DNA of 10,703 bases from JAVXCQ01 sp036659415 (GCA_036659415.1 JAVXCQ010000032.1:1-10703), one strand, 5' to 3'; shown: positions 1-6,990, numbered from the stretch's first letter. Notes: a model not told the origin generated them from the sequence alone. Program-made: numbers and translations.

Positions 1-142
1 TTCAAAAACAAAAGGGAAGAAATCAGTAAACACCCTCGCCAGTGTGAGCAATGCCAGCTTGTTTTAAATGACAAACAGTCCGCTCTCGCACTAAAGCGAA
101 TGCAGACTGTTTGTCATTTAAGGAGTGTTAAGTTGGCAATTA
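1..142. other. Left-edge intergenic stretch
   Basis: Apart from the inverted repeat at 64-121 I see no coding region, tRNA or promoter here. Bases 1-60 may be the edge of a neighbouring gene or more spacer; the window is too short to tell. Confidence 0.4.
64..121. repeat. 17-bp perfect inverted repeat downstream of hpdA
   Basis: Positions 64-80 and 105-121 are exact reverse complements over 17 bases (arm TTAAATGACAAACAGTC). The 24-base centre holds a smaller CGCT/AGCG stem (81-84 with 95-98). The element lies 21 bases beyond the hpdA stop codon. On neither strand is the stem followed by a uridine run, so it is not a classical intrinsic terminator. It could stabilise the 3' end of the hpd transcript, block convergent transcription, or be a small mobile palindrome. 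No second copy was seen in the window. Confidence 0.8.
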
Positions 143-1081
143 TTAGAAAGGAGTGTTATCCCCAATATAGCAAATAATATCATTATCTAAATACAGTGCT
201 TGCAACTCTTCCATGCGTTCTTGCGTCATATCCCCGCCTGTAGCATAGGCGTATTCCTTACCAAGCTGTTCCCATTTTGTTTGACCAAGACGATGAAATT
301 TGAGCAAATTAATTTCTTCATAACCATTTTTTGTCATAAACTCAATTAACCTTAAAGCATTGTCTGTACTGTCATTAAATCCGGCGATAGTTGGTTGCCT
401 CAAAACCGCTCTCCCCTGCCAACCAGATTTTTTCAAAGAAGCGATATTTTCAAGAATTTGGTCATTATAAACCCCAGTGCCTTCTTTATGTTTATCGCGA
501 TCCATATTCTTCACGTCCATGAAGGCAAAATGGATATAATCCATGATTTCCAGAAAATTCTTATTGGCAACATAAGTGCTAGTTTCAATAGCAGTGTGGA
601 TTTGTGCACGATAGCATTGTTTCAATACCGCAAGTAGATAATCATGGTGTAATAAAGGTTCTCCACCCGTGAAGGTTACACCACCTTCCGCACCCCAATT
701 ATTAAAGTCTCGTATAAGAATTTTCATTAATTCTTCTACGGTATATTCTTTTCCGCACATTTTAAGAGCATTGCTAGCACAAACCTTAGTACATTCAAAC
801 GTTTTACAATTATTGCAAATCTCCCAATTAACCAATGGCGTTCTATCCGTTGCAAAACTCAAACTACCATAAGGACAGATATCCGTGCAAGCTCTGCACC
901 CTGTTCCCCATTTGCAAATGCGTTCAGCATACATAATATGTCTTCTATGCCCGAAGCATTCCGGATTAGCACACCATTGGCAATGCAACGGACAACCAGC
1001 AAAAAACACATTAGTTCTACAACCTGGTCCATCATGCACAGAAAATGCTTGAATATCAAAAATCAGACCTTTTTCACTCAT
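143..1081 (-). CDS. hpdA: 4-hydroxyphenylacetate decarboxylase activating enzyme (radical SAM)
   Basis: Glycyl-radical-enzyme activase of 312 residues. It reductively cleaves S-adenosylmethionine and abstracts a hydrogen from the radical glycine of HpdB. Seen: the radical SAM motif CxxxCxxC at Cys30, Cys34 and Cys37, followed by an inserted ferredoxin-like region with two four-cysteine sets (Cys56/62/65/69 and Cys89/92/97/101) for extra [4Fe-4S] clusters, and the SAM-binding GGEP motif at about 139-142. This architecture is typical of activases for non-pyruvate glycyl-radical enzymes. The ATG at 1081 is preferred because AAGGGGG lies 7 bases upstream; an in-frame GTG at 1126 has no such site and lies inside a hairpin. 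It is the last gene of the operon, about 100 bases after hpdC, behind a terminator-like hairpin. Its specificity is assigned from hpdB and hpdC next to it. Confidence 0.92.
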   Translation of the reverse strand: MSEKGLIFDIQAFSVHDGPGCRTNVFFAGCPLHCQWCANPECFGHRRHIMYAERICKWGTGCRACTDICPYGSLSFATDRTPLVNWEICNNCKTFECTKVCASNALKMCGKEYTVEELMKILIRDFNNWGAEGGVTFTGGEPLLHHDYLLAVLKQCYRAQIHTAIETSTYVANKNFLEIMDYIHFAFMDVKNMDRDKHKEGTGVYNDQILENIASLKKSGWQGRAVLRQPTIAGFNDSTDNALRLIEFMTKNGYEEINLLKFHRLGQTKWEQLGKEYAYATGGDMTQERMEELQALYLDNDIICYIGDNTPF

Positions 1082-1109
1082 CTCACTTCCCCCTTCTACA
1101 AACTTTTTT

Positions 1110-1146
1110 AAAAATGGCGAAGACACACTTTACGCATATCTCCGCC
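1110..1146 (-). terminator. Terminator-like hairpin between hpdC and hpdA
   Basis: Read as minus-strand RNA, GGCGGAGAUA (1146-1137) pairs with UGUCUUCGCC (1125-1116) over 10 base pairs with an 11-base loop, followed by A and five uridines (1114-1110), then six adenines. Two pairs are G-U wobbles that would be A-C mismatches on the opposite strand, so the minus-strand RNA is the form that folds. It ends about 15 bases before the hpdA Shine-Dalgarno. The short U tract suggests partial termination, which would make less activase than decarboxylase subunits; that role is inference. Confidence 0.6.
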
Positions 1147-1181
1147 ATCAATAATTACATCAATACTAGGATACCTGTAAA

Positions 1182-1439
1182 TTATTTTTTATAATTTTCG
1201 CAAGTACCAGCCCCGCAAGTACCATAGGCCCAATTTTCTTTGGCAAACCCTTTACAAGTACCGAGACCATATTTATCAGGTTCAACAAAATTACTACAAT
1301 TACTACACTTAGGCGCCTGTACAAATTTGCCGCAAGCATCTGAGCCTTCACCATCAATAGGTAGAAGCATTTTTGTTAGTGCACACATACCCTTTTCACA
1401 ATCAAGATTGATATAGTTTTTGCAATCAACATGTTTCAT
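1182..1439 (-). CDS. hpdC: 4-hydroxyphenylacetate decarboxylase small (Fe-S) subunit
   Basis: Cysteine-rich protein of 85 residues, the length of HpdC in known 4-hydroxyphenylacetate decarboxylases. The family has two [4Fe-4S]-binding domains and forms a hetero-octamer with HpdB, where it supports complex stability and regulates the radical. Seen: His3, Cys6, Cys19 and Cys36 match in position the unusual one-His-three-Cys cluster site described for the family; Cys45, Cys48, Cys62 and Cys80 fit the second site. Cys14 and Cys75 are extra. The start is well set: AGGAGGT lies 7 bases before the ATG. It follows the hpdB stop by 27 bases, so the two are almost certainly cotranscribed. A dedicated small subunit separates this enzyme from indoleacetate and phenylacetate decarboxylases, which lack one. 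Confidence 0.93.
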   Translation of the reverse strand: MKHVDCKNYINLDCEKGMCALTKMLLPIDGEGSDACGKFVQAPKCSNCSNFVEPDKYGLGTCKGFAKENWAYGTCGAGTCENYKK

Positions 1440-1466
1440 TCTGCATACCTCCTCTAATTTATGTTG

Positions 1467-4160
1467 TTACGCATTATCATATTCAGTTCTGTAGATTACT
1501 TCGTCTTGAATAGGCTTGCCAATTTCGCACCAGTATTGGGTAAAACCAGCCACACGAACCATTAGGTCACGATAAGCTTCTGGTTTCTTTTGTGCATCTT
1601 TCAAGGTTTTAGAATCCACTACGTTAAATTGAACGTGGAAACCGCCTTTTCTCATGTAAGCACGAACAATATCCAACAATTTTCTTGTACCTTGGATACC
1701 CTTAACGGCAGTTGGATGGAGTTTTAAGTTCATCTGAGAGTTTTGGTGCATGGAATGGTCATAAACAGTAGCTGATTCAAAAATCGCATAAACGCCATTT
1801 TTATCAGTGCCCGCAGCCGCAGACATCGAACCATCAGAATACGTCGTTCCTGCCAAACGTCCTGCTGGATCCGCCAAAGTGATAAAGCCTTGTGGTCCAT
1901 GCGTTGATACAGAAATTTGGCACATATATAATGGTTTACCGTAATAGGAATGGAAATCACGTACCATATCAGCCATTTCATATTCATACCATTGCAAGAA
2001 CTTATCAGCTTCCCAATCTGCATTACCATATTTAGGTGCATTGACACAGTCAGCAAAAATCTTTTCAAATTTTCCAGCTTTTTCAGTTGCTTCCCTGAAA
2101 TCAGGAGAGAACACGCCTGTTTCATAGGCAGTTTTGAAGCCGAAGTTATTGAGCATGGCATCAGTCATCTCTTCTAGCGTATATTTCTTATCTACGAAAA
2201 CATTCTTGTTAATGGAGGCAACACTGTTAATAAAGGTAATGGTTCCGCAGGATTCGTAGTTAATCGTTGCATTATAGCGGCAACCCATCGTACCAATATG
2301 TTGTCCTTTAGTTAAGCAATCCGGTTTCAGCATGGATTGAACTACTGGCATATTGTATTTTCTCCAAATATCCATTTGAATATTATTAACCTTGTTCACA
2401 ACTTCAATGCTCTTATGTAAATATTTCTCCCATTGATCCAAGATGACTTCCATCGAATCAAGTTTTCTATTATGCGGAGGATAAACTGTTGTACCAGTTC
2501 TCTTATCAACACCGTTAGTCAGCACCAGTTCCAAAATCTTCGGAATAGCGATAAAGTGAACACCAGTACCAGCCGTTGGACCTGCACCACCAGGAATCCA
2601 CGTTACTTTACCATTGTAGGTGAGAGGTAAGAAGCAACAAGGTGAAGATTCTAGACAGCCGCCCAAACACCAAGCACGAGCATCTTCTAAGTTCATACCT
2701 TCAGGGCCATAGTTGCGCAACATATAGTTAATACCACACTGATTATTCATCCAAGCCGGATAACCCATACCTAGTTTAGTACAAGAAGCAGCTTTCATTA
2801 AAAAAGCTTCCGGTGTTTTTTCATCATAAAGCACACTAAGGGTTGGTTGTGTTGTTTTTGTTCTCATACCAGCTTCAACGATTAGATACTCTAATGGTGT
2901 TACTGCAGAAACACCATCTTTTGTTAAGCCGCCCAAAGATAAATTGTTAAAGGTGTTACCAGAAAGTACCCCACCTGTTACGCCAGCAGAAGCAAAGCAC
3001 TCAATACAGGTAATCTTTACTCTGTAGAATTCCAGCAATTCAATAACTTCTTCTTCTGTTGCCACGCCATCAGCAATATCTTTTTCAAAGTATGGTTGTA
3101 AGACTTGACCAATACGACCAATAGATTGTCCGGATTGAGGATCTTCATTAACTACTGCCAAATGGCAAGCTAACGTTAATTGCAGAGCTTGACGGAAGGT
3201 AGTCGGAGCTTTGTGAGCGATATGATTCATAACCTCAACAATGTCTTCATAATTCTTTTTCAATTCAGCATCTGCCTCCACGGAAGCAAGATAAGCTGCT
3301 TGTTTAGCGTAGTTTTCGCACCATTTGCTCAAGCCTTGTGCCATAATCTTAGTAGCAACATAGTAATAAGCACGGCTCATACCAAGAACACCATCATCAC
3401 CGGCCTCACCCATAGTTTCAGCTATTTTTTGGTCACAAAGTTCAATAATACCATCCCAACCATATTGTAATGGGAAATAGTAGTTAATTACCTCACGCCC
3501 TTGAGGGATAGCAAACGAGTCAAACATACAAACAACTGAATCCATTAACTTTTTATGTTGGTCATATTCAGGAGTCATTTTAGCATATTCTGTACTTAAT
3601 TCTTCAATGGAAACACGGTCCCATGGTTTAGATGCTTTAATTAAAGCCGGAATATCCTCTTTACGCATACCAAATTTTTTAGCAATTGAAATAATGTTGC
3701 CATAGCTTTCGGTAACGTTACCACCACCGGCACCCACGATACTTACTCTATCAGCTTCGCTTTCTGCAGGTGCATCAACTTCATTCATCAAGGCTTCTGC
3801 TTGAGCATTAAAGAAACTTGCAGTTACCCACGGGAACGGGAAGGCACCACGAACATTTTTGCATTTTTGCATAACCAATTTTTCATAAGGTTGGATTGTT
3901 GGCGTTACATGGGACAAAGCCGCCGCATAAGCTTTAGCACGACGAATTTCAATAATATCGCCATCATTTTCCCACCAAACTCTATTATACCAATATGGAA
4001 TTTCCATATCGGCTGTATTTTTCAATACGTAATAGGTTTCCAATAATTTAGTTACACCAGCTGGTGGAGCAGGAATATCATCCTTACTAATCTCCGCTTC
4101 ACTCATCTCAATTCCACGTTTTTTGAGTACTTCTTGCAGTTTCATTTCATTAGCATTCAT
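1467..4160 (-). CDS. hpdB: 4-hydroxyphenylacetate decarboxylase large subunit (glycyl radical enzyme)
   Basis: Glycyl-radical enzyme of 897 residues that converts 4-hydroxyphenylacetate, a tyrosine fermentation product, to p-cresol and CO2. Seen: a PFL-like body with the catalytic motif GGCLES, giving Cys502 and Glu504; His535 (TGVHF) and Glu636 (NYESCG); and a C-terminal glycyl loop VRVAGF with the radical glycine at 872. From memory, the Clostridium scatologenes enzyme uses Cys503, Glu505, His536, Glu637 and Gly873, so all five correspond with a constant offset of one. This is strong support for the substrate class, as Glu637 is the residue proposed to contact the phenol group. The ATG at 4160 is chosen because GAGGGAGG lies 9 bases upstream; a TTG three codons earlier is less likely. 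First gene of hpdBCA. 3,4-dihydroxyphenylacetate is a possible second substrate. Confidence 0.95.
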   Translation of the reverse strand: MNANEMKLQEVLKKRGIEMSEAEISKDDIPAPPAGVTKLLETYYVLKNTADMEIPYWYNRVWWENDGDIIEIRRAKAYAAALSHVTPTIQPYEKLVMQKCKNVRGAFPFPWVTASFFNAQAEALMNEVDAPAESEADRVSIVGAGGGNVTESYGNIISIAKKFGMRKEDIPALIKASKPWDRVSIEELSTEYAKMTPEYDQHKKLMDSVVCMFDSFAIPQGREVINYYFPLQYGWDGIIELCDQKIAETMGEAGDDGVLGMSRAYYYVATKIMAQGLSKWCENYAKQAAYLASVEADAELKKNYEDIVEVMNHIAHKAPTTFRQALQLTLACHLAVVNEDPQSGQSIGRIGQVLQPYFEKDIADGVATEEEVIELLEFYRVKITCIECFASAGVTGGVLSGNTFNNLSLGGLTKDGVSAVTPLEYLIVEAGMRTKTTQPTLSVLYDEKTPEAFLMKAASCTKLGMGYPAWMNNQCGINYMLRNYGPEGMNLEDARAWCLGGCLESSPCCFLPLTYNGKVTWIPGGAGPTAGTGVHFIAIPKILELVLTNGVDKRTGTTVYPPHNRKLDSMEVILDQWEKYLHKSIEVVNKVNNIQMDIWRKYNMPVVQSMLKPDCLTKGQHIGTMGCRYNATINYESCGTITFINSVASINKNVFVDKKYTLEEMTDAMLNNFGFKTAYETGVFSPDFREATEKAGKFEKIFADCVNAPKYGNADWEADKFLQWYEYEMADMVRDFHSYYGKPLYMCQISVSTHGPQGFITLADPAGRLAGTTYSDGSMSAAAGTDKNGVYAIFESATVYDHSMHQNSQMNLKLHPTAVKGIQGTRKLLDIVRAYMRKGGFHVQFNVVDSKTLKDAQKKPEAYRDLMVRVAGFTQYWCEIGKPIQDEVIYRTEYDNA

Positions 4161-4376
4161 AAAAGTCAACCTCCCTCAAATTTTCTTATTTTGTCGCTAA
4201 CCTTTAGCTTGATTACATTTTACAATGCTATTTTTGAGAATACCTGCCCCAACAGGCTGATGTAAGGTTTAAAACCAAGATTGTTTTCTAGGTCTTTCGT
4301 CTTAGTTTTCCTCTTTCTTCAATACTACACATAGTGCAAAATTATCTACGTGCGGTCTTTGCACACAAATTTGGAC
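4161..4376 (-). promoter_or_regulatory. hpdB upstream region with weak promoter candidate
   Basis: About 215 bases without a gene separate hpdB from the tRNA terminators. The best minus-strand promoter I can find is TTGTGT (4368-4363), 16 bases, GATAAT (4346-4341), only a fair match. It overlaps a small inverted repeat GTGC/GCAC (4350-4364). The heptamer AAAGACC occurs twice as minus-strand sequence (4360-4354 and 4297-4291), and GGTTTTAAACC at 4266-4276 is a near-perfect palindrome that could be an operator. A small CCTG/CAGG hairpin lies near 4241-4256. I recognise no known riboswitch class. A transcript from this promoter would have a leader of about 170 nt. Confidence 0.3.
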
Positions 4377-4410
4377 AAAAAAAAATGCGCCCATGCTTTG
4401 GCATGAACGC
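4377..4410 (-). terminator. Second intrinsic terminator of the tRNA operon
   Basis: Minus-strand RNA forms a 10-bp stem (4410-4401 with 4396-4387, including two G-U pairs) with loop CAAA, followed by A and nine uridines down to 4377. The opposite strand lacks a U tract and has mismatches, so it acts on leftward transcription. It insulates hpdBCA from the tRNA operon and from any read-through of the serine operon. Confidence 0.88.
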
Positions 4411-4435
4411 GTTAAACCACTAAGCTTTTAAAACG

Positions 4436-4457
4436 AAAAAAGCACCCCGAAGGGTGC
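4436..4457 (-). terminator. First intrinsic terminator of the tRNA operon
   Basis: Minus-strand RNA GCACCC (4457-4452), UUCG tetraloop, GGGUGC (4447-4442), then six uridines (4441-4436). This is a textbook rho-independent terminator 12 bases beyond the tRNA-Leu CCA end. Confidence 0.92.
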
Positions 4458-4469
4458 ATTAATACTAAT

Positions 4470-4554
4470 TGGTGCGGGAGACAGGAATCGAACCTGCACA
4501 CCTTGCGGCGCTAGATCCTAAGTCTAGTGCGTCTGCCAGTTCCGCCACTCCCGC
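4470..4554 (-). tRNA. tRNA-Leu (anticodon UAG)
   Basis: Acceptor stem GCGGGAG pairs with CTCCCGC. The long variable arm is typical of a class II tRNA. Anticodon stem CTAGA/TCTAG carries loop CTTAGGA, anticodon UAG, reading CUN leucine codons. The T loop GGTTCGATTCC is normal and the 3' CCA is encoded (4472-4470). Last gene of the tRNA operon, with a terminator immediately after it. Confidence 0.97.
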
Positions 4555-4585
4555 GGCAGTAATACTAAAAACAACAAGCTAAAAA

Positions 4586-4661
4586 TGGTGATCCACCCGC
4601 GACTCGAACGCGGGACACCCTGATTAAAAGTCAGGTGCTCTACCAACTGAGCTAGTGGATC
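4586..4661 (-). tRNA. tRNA-Lys (anticodon UUU)
   Basis: Acceptor stem GATCCAC/GTGGATC, D arm GCTCAGTTGGTAGAGC, anticodon stem CCTGA/TCAGG around loop CTTTTAA (anticodon UUU), T arm CCGCG-TTCGAGT-CGCGG, encoded CCA. Third gene of the His-Gln-Lys-Leu operon. Confidence 0.97.
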
Positions 4662-4665
4662 AAAA

Positions 4666-4741
4666 TGGCTGGGGCGGCTGGACTCGAACCAACGCATGCG
4701 GGAGTCAAAGTCCCGTGCCTTACCGACTTGGCGACGCCCCA
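4666..4741 (-). tRNA. tRNA-Gln (anticodon UUG)
   Basis: Acceptor stem TGGGGCG/CGCCCCA with discriminator G and encoded CCA. Anticodon stem GGGA/TCCC around loop CTTTGAC gives anticodon UUG. The U1-A72 end is typical of bacterial tRNA-Gln. Second gene of the operon, 4 bases before tRNA-Lys. Confidence 0.96.
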
Positions 4742-4766
4742 ATACTAATGGAAAACTGTGAAATTG

Positions 4767-4843
4767 TGGGGTGACTGGAGGGGATCGAACCCTCGCATAA
4801 CGGAGCCACAATCCGCCGTGTTAACCGCTTCACCACAGCCACC
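4767..4843 (-). tRNA. tRNA-His (anticodon GUG)
   Basis: Acceptor GTGGCTG/CAGTCAC with the extra 5' G (-1, at 4843) facing discriminator C73, the hallmark of tRNA-His. The anticodon loop carries GUG and the CCA is encoded. First gene of the operon. Confidence 0.96.
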
Positions 4844-4850
4844 AAAATGC

Positions 4851-4869
4851 CCAAGCCGAAATCGCTTGG
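4851..4869 (-). other. Hairpin in the tRNA operon leader
   Basis: CCAAGC (4869-4864) pairs with GCTTGG (4856-4851) around a 7-base loop, between the inferred transcription start and the 5' end of tRNA-His. No U tract follows. It may help RNase P or other nucleases process the precursor; the function is inference. Confidence 0.5.
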
Positions 4870-4880
4870 CAACGAAAATT

Positions 4881-4909
4881 ATTGTATCATAGCAACATAT
4901 TAGTGTCAA
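4881..4909 (-). promoter_or_regulatory. Sigma-70 promoter of the tRNA operon
   Basis: Minus strand: perfect -35 TTGACA (4909-4904), 17-base spacer, -10 TACAAT (4886-4881). A-rich tracts just upstream resemble an UP element, as at stable RNA promoters. Transcription would start near 4874, about 30 bases before tRNA-His. Confidence 0.9.
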
Positions 4910-4953
4910 TACTTTTTCGTAACTTTTTCTACATTATTAGTGCAGAAGCTATT

Positions 4954-5334
4954 TTACTTACACTCCACAATGGCTTCTATTTCTATTTTGGCGCCTTTGG
5001 GTAAAGCCGCTACTTGCACACAACAACGTGCAGGCGGTTTTTCCAAAAAAGAACCAGCATAAATGGCATTTACTATAGCAAAATCCTGTAAATCCGTCAA
5101 ATAAACCGTAGTTTTAACCACATCAGCAAAATTAAGATTTTTCGCTTTTAAAATATTCTGTAAATTAAGCAAAACTTGGCTGGTTTGAGCTTCAATCCCA
5201 CCGGCAACCATTTCTCCCGTAGCCGGTACCAGCGGAATTTGTCCGGAAACAAACAAAAAGCCCCCTGCTTTAATCGCCTGTGAATAAGGGCCTATCGCCC
5301 GTGGTGCTTGGTCGGTGCTAATAACTGTTTTCAT
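4954..5334 (-). CDS. ridA: RidA family enamine/imine deaminase
   Basis: Protein of 126 residues, the normal RidA length, forming a cytosolic trimer that hydrolyses reactive 2-aminoacrylate and related imines to 2-ketoacids and ammonia. Seen: N-terminal QAPRAIGPYSQA, a central VSGQIPL, and the C-terminal signature with Arg103 in the CVQVAALPKGAKIEIEAI block, the arginine that binds the substrate carboxylate in this family, and Glu120 in the IEIEAI stretch. The ATG at 5334 is chosen because AAGGGGG lies 7 bases upstream. Last gene of the serine operon: L-serine dehydratase makes 2-aminoacrylate as an enzyme-released intermediate, so the pairing is functional. No intrinsic terminator is visible between its stop and the tRNA promoter. 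Confidence 0.95.
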   Translation of the reverse strand: MKTVISTDQAPRAIGPYSQAIKAGGFLFVSGQIPLVPATGEMVAGGIEAQTSQVLLNLQNILKAKNLNFADVVKTTVYLTDLQDFAIVNAIYAGSFLEKPPARCCVQVAALPKGAKIEIEAIVECK

Positions 5335-5363
5335 GACTTTTCCCCCTTTTAATAACACTCCCG

Positions 5364-5397
5364 TGGCCAGTAAGTCGTCCCCCCGACTTCTTGACCA
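5364..5397 (-). other. Stem-loop between sdaAA and ridA
   Basis: Minus-strand RNA: UGGUCA pairs with UGGCCA (5397-5392 with 5369-5364, one G-U), then a 2x2 internal loop, then AAGUCG with CGACUU (5389-5384 with 5377-5372), loop GGGGGA. No U tract follows, so it is probably not a terminator. The loop repeats the GGGGGA of the ridA Shine-Dalgarno 24 bases downstream. An RNA processing or stability element is possible. Confidence 0.6.
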
Positions 5398-5424
5398 TAA
5401 CTACCGGTAACCACTTGCCCGCAC

Positions 5425-6315
5425 TTATTGGTTGCTGGCAAAATAGTTTTGGGCCCAGGCTAAGGCTGTTGGCGTCTTCGCTAAACCTCCACCGGCAGTT
5501 TCTTTCAAAGAACAAGGTAGCCTATCGCCGACTTCTTTCATGGCGTCGATAGTTTCGTCCGCAGGAATAAAGCTGGTAATGCCTACTAGCGCTAATTCTG
5601 CCGCCAGTAACGCTTGGACTGTTGCCCCGCCGTTACGTTTAATACAGGGTACTTCCACCAGTCCTGCCACCGGATCGCACACTAAACCCAACATATTTTT
5701 AAAGGTGATGGCCACGGCATGCCCCACCTGTGCCGGTGTGCCGCCCAATAGATCCACAGCGGCACCTGCCGCCATGGCTGCTGCACTCCCGCACTCTGCC
5801 TGACAGCCACCTACGGCGCCCGACAGCGAGGACCTGTTGGCAATCACAAGCCCGATACTACCAGCCACTGTCAAACCTTGTGCTAGCTCTATCCTACTCA
5901 ATTTATAATGTTTTTGCAAGGCAAATAAAACTCCCGGCAACACGCCGCTGGCACCGGCAGTCGGTGCCGCCACAATGCGTCCCATGGCCGCATTGGCTTC
6001 TGCTACTGCCAAAGCATAGGTGACGGCGTCATTAACCACTGCCCCCAGAATATTATGAAAGCTCTCGCTTTTTTGTGCCTGCGCCAATATTTGAGCGCTA
6101 CCGCCGCTAAGGTTACTATGAGAACGCACCCCAGTCAAGCCAAAAATAATGGACTGGTTCATTACCTCCAGCATAGCTTCCATCTTACTCAAAACCTCCA
6201 CCGGTGTAAGATCCAGTGCTTCCGCATTGTTTTGAATCAAAATTTCGTGCAAAGGTACGCCGGCCTCTTCTGCCGTTTGAATCCATTCTGCTAAAGACAA
6301 TTTATCTTTATTCAT
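5425..6315 (-). CDS. sdaAA: L-serine dehydratase, iron-sulfur dependent, alpha subunit
   Basis: Catalytic subunit of 296 residues of the two-subunit [4Fe-4S] L-serine dehydratase, which converts L-serine to pyruvate and ammonia in the cytosol; the length is normal for the split Bacillota form. Seen: SHSNLSGGSA (65-74), AAPTAGASGVLPGV (116-129), GGCQAECGSA with Cys171 and Cys175, CDPVAGLVEVPC with Cys213 and Cys224 followed by IKRNG, and the C-terminal LAKTPTA segment. These cysteines include the cluster ligands of the family; which three bind iron cannot be decided here. It starts 9 bases after the sdaAB stop. The ribosome binding site reads GAGGTAGGAA and so carries a GGUAG element like those in the operon leader. 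Confidence 0.96.
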   Translation of the reverse strand: MNKDKLSLAEWIQTAEEAGVPLHEILIQNNAEALDLTPVEVLSKMEAMLEVMNQSIIFGLTGVRSHSNLSGGSAQILAQAQKSESFHNILGAVVNDAVTYALAVAEANAAMGRIVAAPTAGASGVLPGVLFALQKHYKLSRIELAQGLTVAGSIGLVIANRSSLSGAVGGCQAECGSAAAMAAGAAVDLLGGTPAQVGHAVAITFKNMLGLVCDPVAGLVEVPCIKRNGGATVQALLAAELALVGITSFIPADETIDAMKEVGDRLPCSLKETAGGGLAKTPTALAWAQNYFASNQ

Positions 6316-6324
6316 TTTCCTACC

Positions 6325-6990
6325 TCACAACACATTATTAATAAACCGCACGGACTCTACCGCCTCGAGAGCTTGAATACTAGCAATGGCTTCCGCCGGT
6401 ACCTTTTGGTCACATTCAATAATCATGGTCGCTATGCCACCTTTTTTCACTCGAAAAACACGCATACTGGCAATATTAATACCCGCTGCCGCTAAAGCAC
6501 TGCTGACAATCGCAATCACACCACGCCTATCCCGATGTGCCACCAAAACGCCGGGCAAACACCCGTTAAGTTCCACCGGGCAGCCATCAATTTCCGTTAT
6601 CAGCACTTGCCCGCCGCCTATGGAAGACCCTGTCACCTGGCAGGTTCTTCCACTCCTCCCGGTCAAATTAAAGCAAACCGTATTGGGGTGAGCTAAATCG
6701 CCCAGATTAACCTTGACAAAACTGTAGACCAACCCCTTTTCCTGGGCAAACACTTTGGCCTCCGGAATACGGGCATCGTCTGGTAACCACCCCATTAACC
6801 CGGCCAAAAGTGCCATATCCGTACCATGGCCTCGATAAGTTTGCGCAAAAGAACCATGCAAATCAATTTCCGCCTGTTGTGGCCACTCGCCCAAAATGCT
6901 AATCGCCATTAAGCCCAACCGTACAGCACCGGCCGTATGTGAGCTAGAAGGTCCAATCATAACCGGTCCAATGACATCAAGAAGATTCAT
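6325..6990 (-). CDS. sdaAB: L-serine dehydratase, iron-sulfur dependent, beta subunit
   Basis: Beta subunit of 221 residues of the Fe-S L-serine dehydratase. Seen: the N-terminal DVIGPVMIGPSSSHTAGA block (residues 5-22), diagnostic of the serine dehydratase beta fold, and a C-terminal ACT domain from about residue 145 onward (PGVLVAHRDRRGVIAIVSS, then INIASMRV). ACT domains bind amino acids and often regulate amino-acid enzymes. The start is supported by GGAGG 6 bases before the ATG. It lies 75 bases after the HutP-like gene, the longest gap in the upstream part of the operon; that gap carries three UAG triplets and small hairpins. Confidence 0.96.
   Translation of the reverse strand: MNLLDVIGPVMIGPSSSHTAGAVRLGLMAISILGEWPQQAEIDLHGSFAQTYRGHGTDMALLAGLMGWLPDDARIPEAKVFAQEKGLVYSFVKVNLGDLAHPNTVCFNLTGRSGRTCQVTGSSIGGGQVLITEIDGCPVELNGCLPGVLVAHRDRRGVIAIVSSALAAAGINIASMRVFRVKKGGIATMIIECDQKVPAEAIASIQALEAVESVRFINNVL

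Noticed and set aside
4161..4376. Riboswitch or T-box ahead of hpdB
   Set aside because: I searched for conserved cores of the classes I know and found none, and there is no leader terminator close to hpdB.
4386..4554. Attachment site at the tRNA-Leu 3' end
   Set aside because: No copy of the tRNA 3' end was seen near the far side of the hpd block, and no integrase gene is present.
4524..4811. Open frame of 95 codons across the tRNA genes
   Set aside because: It runs through four overlapping tRNA structures and has no ribosome binding site.
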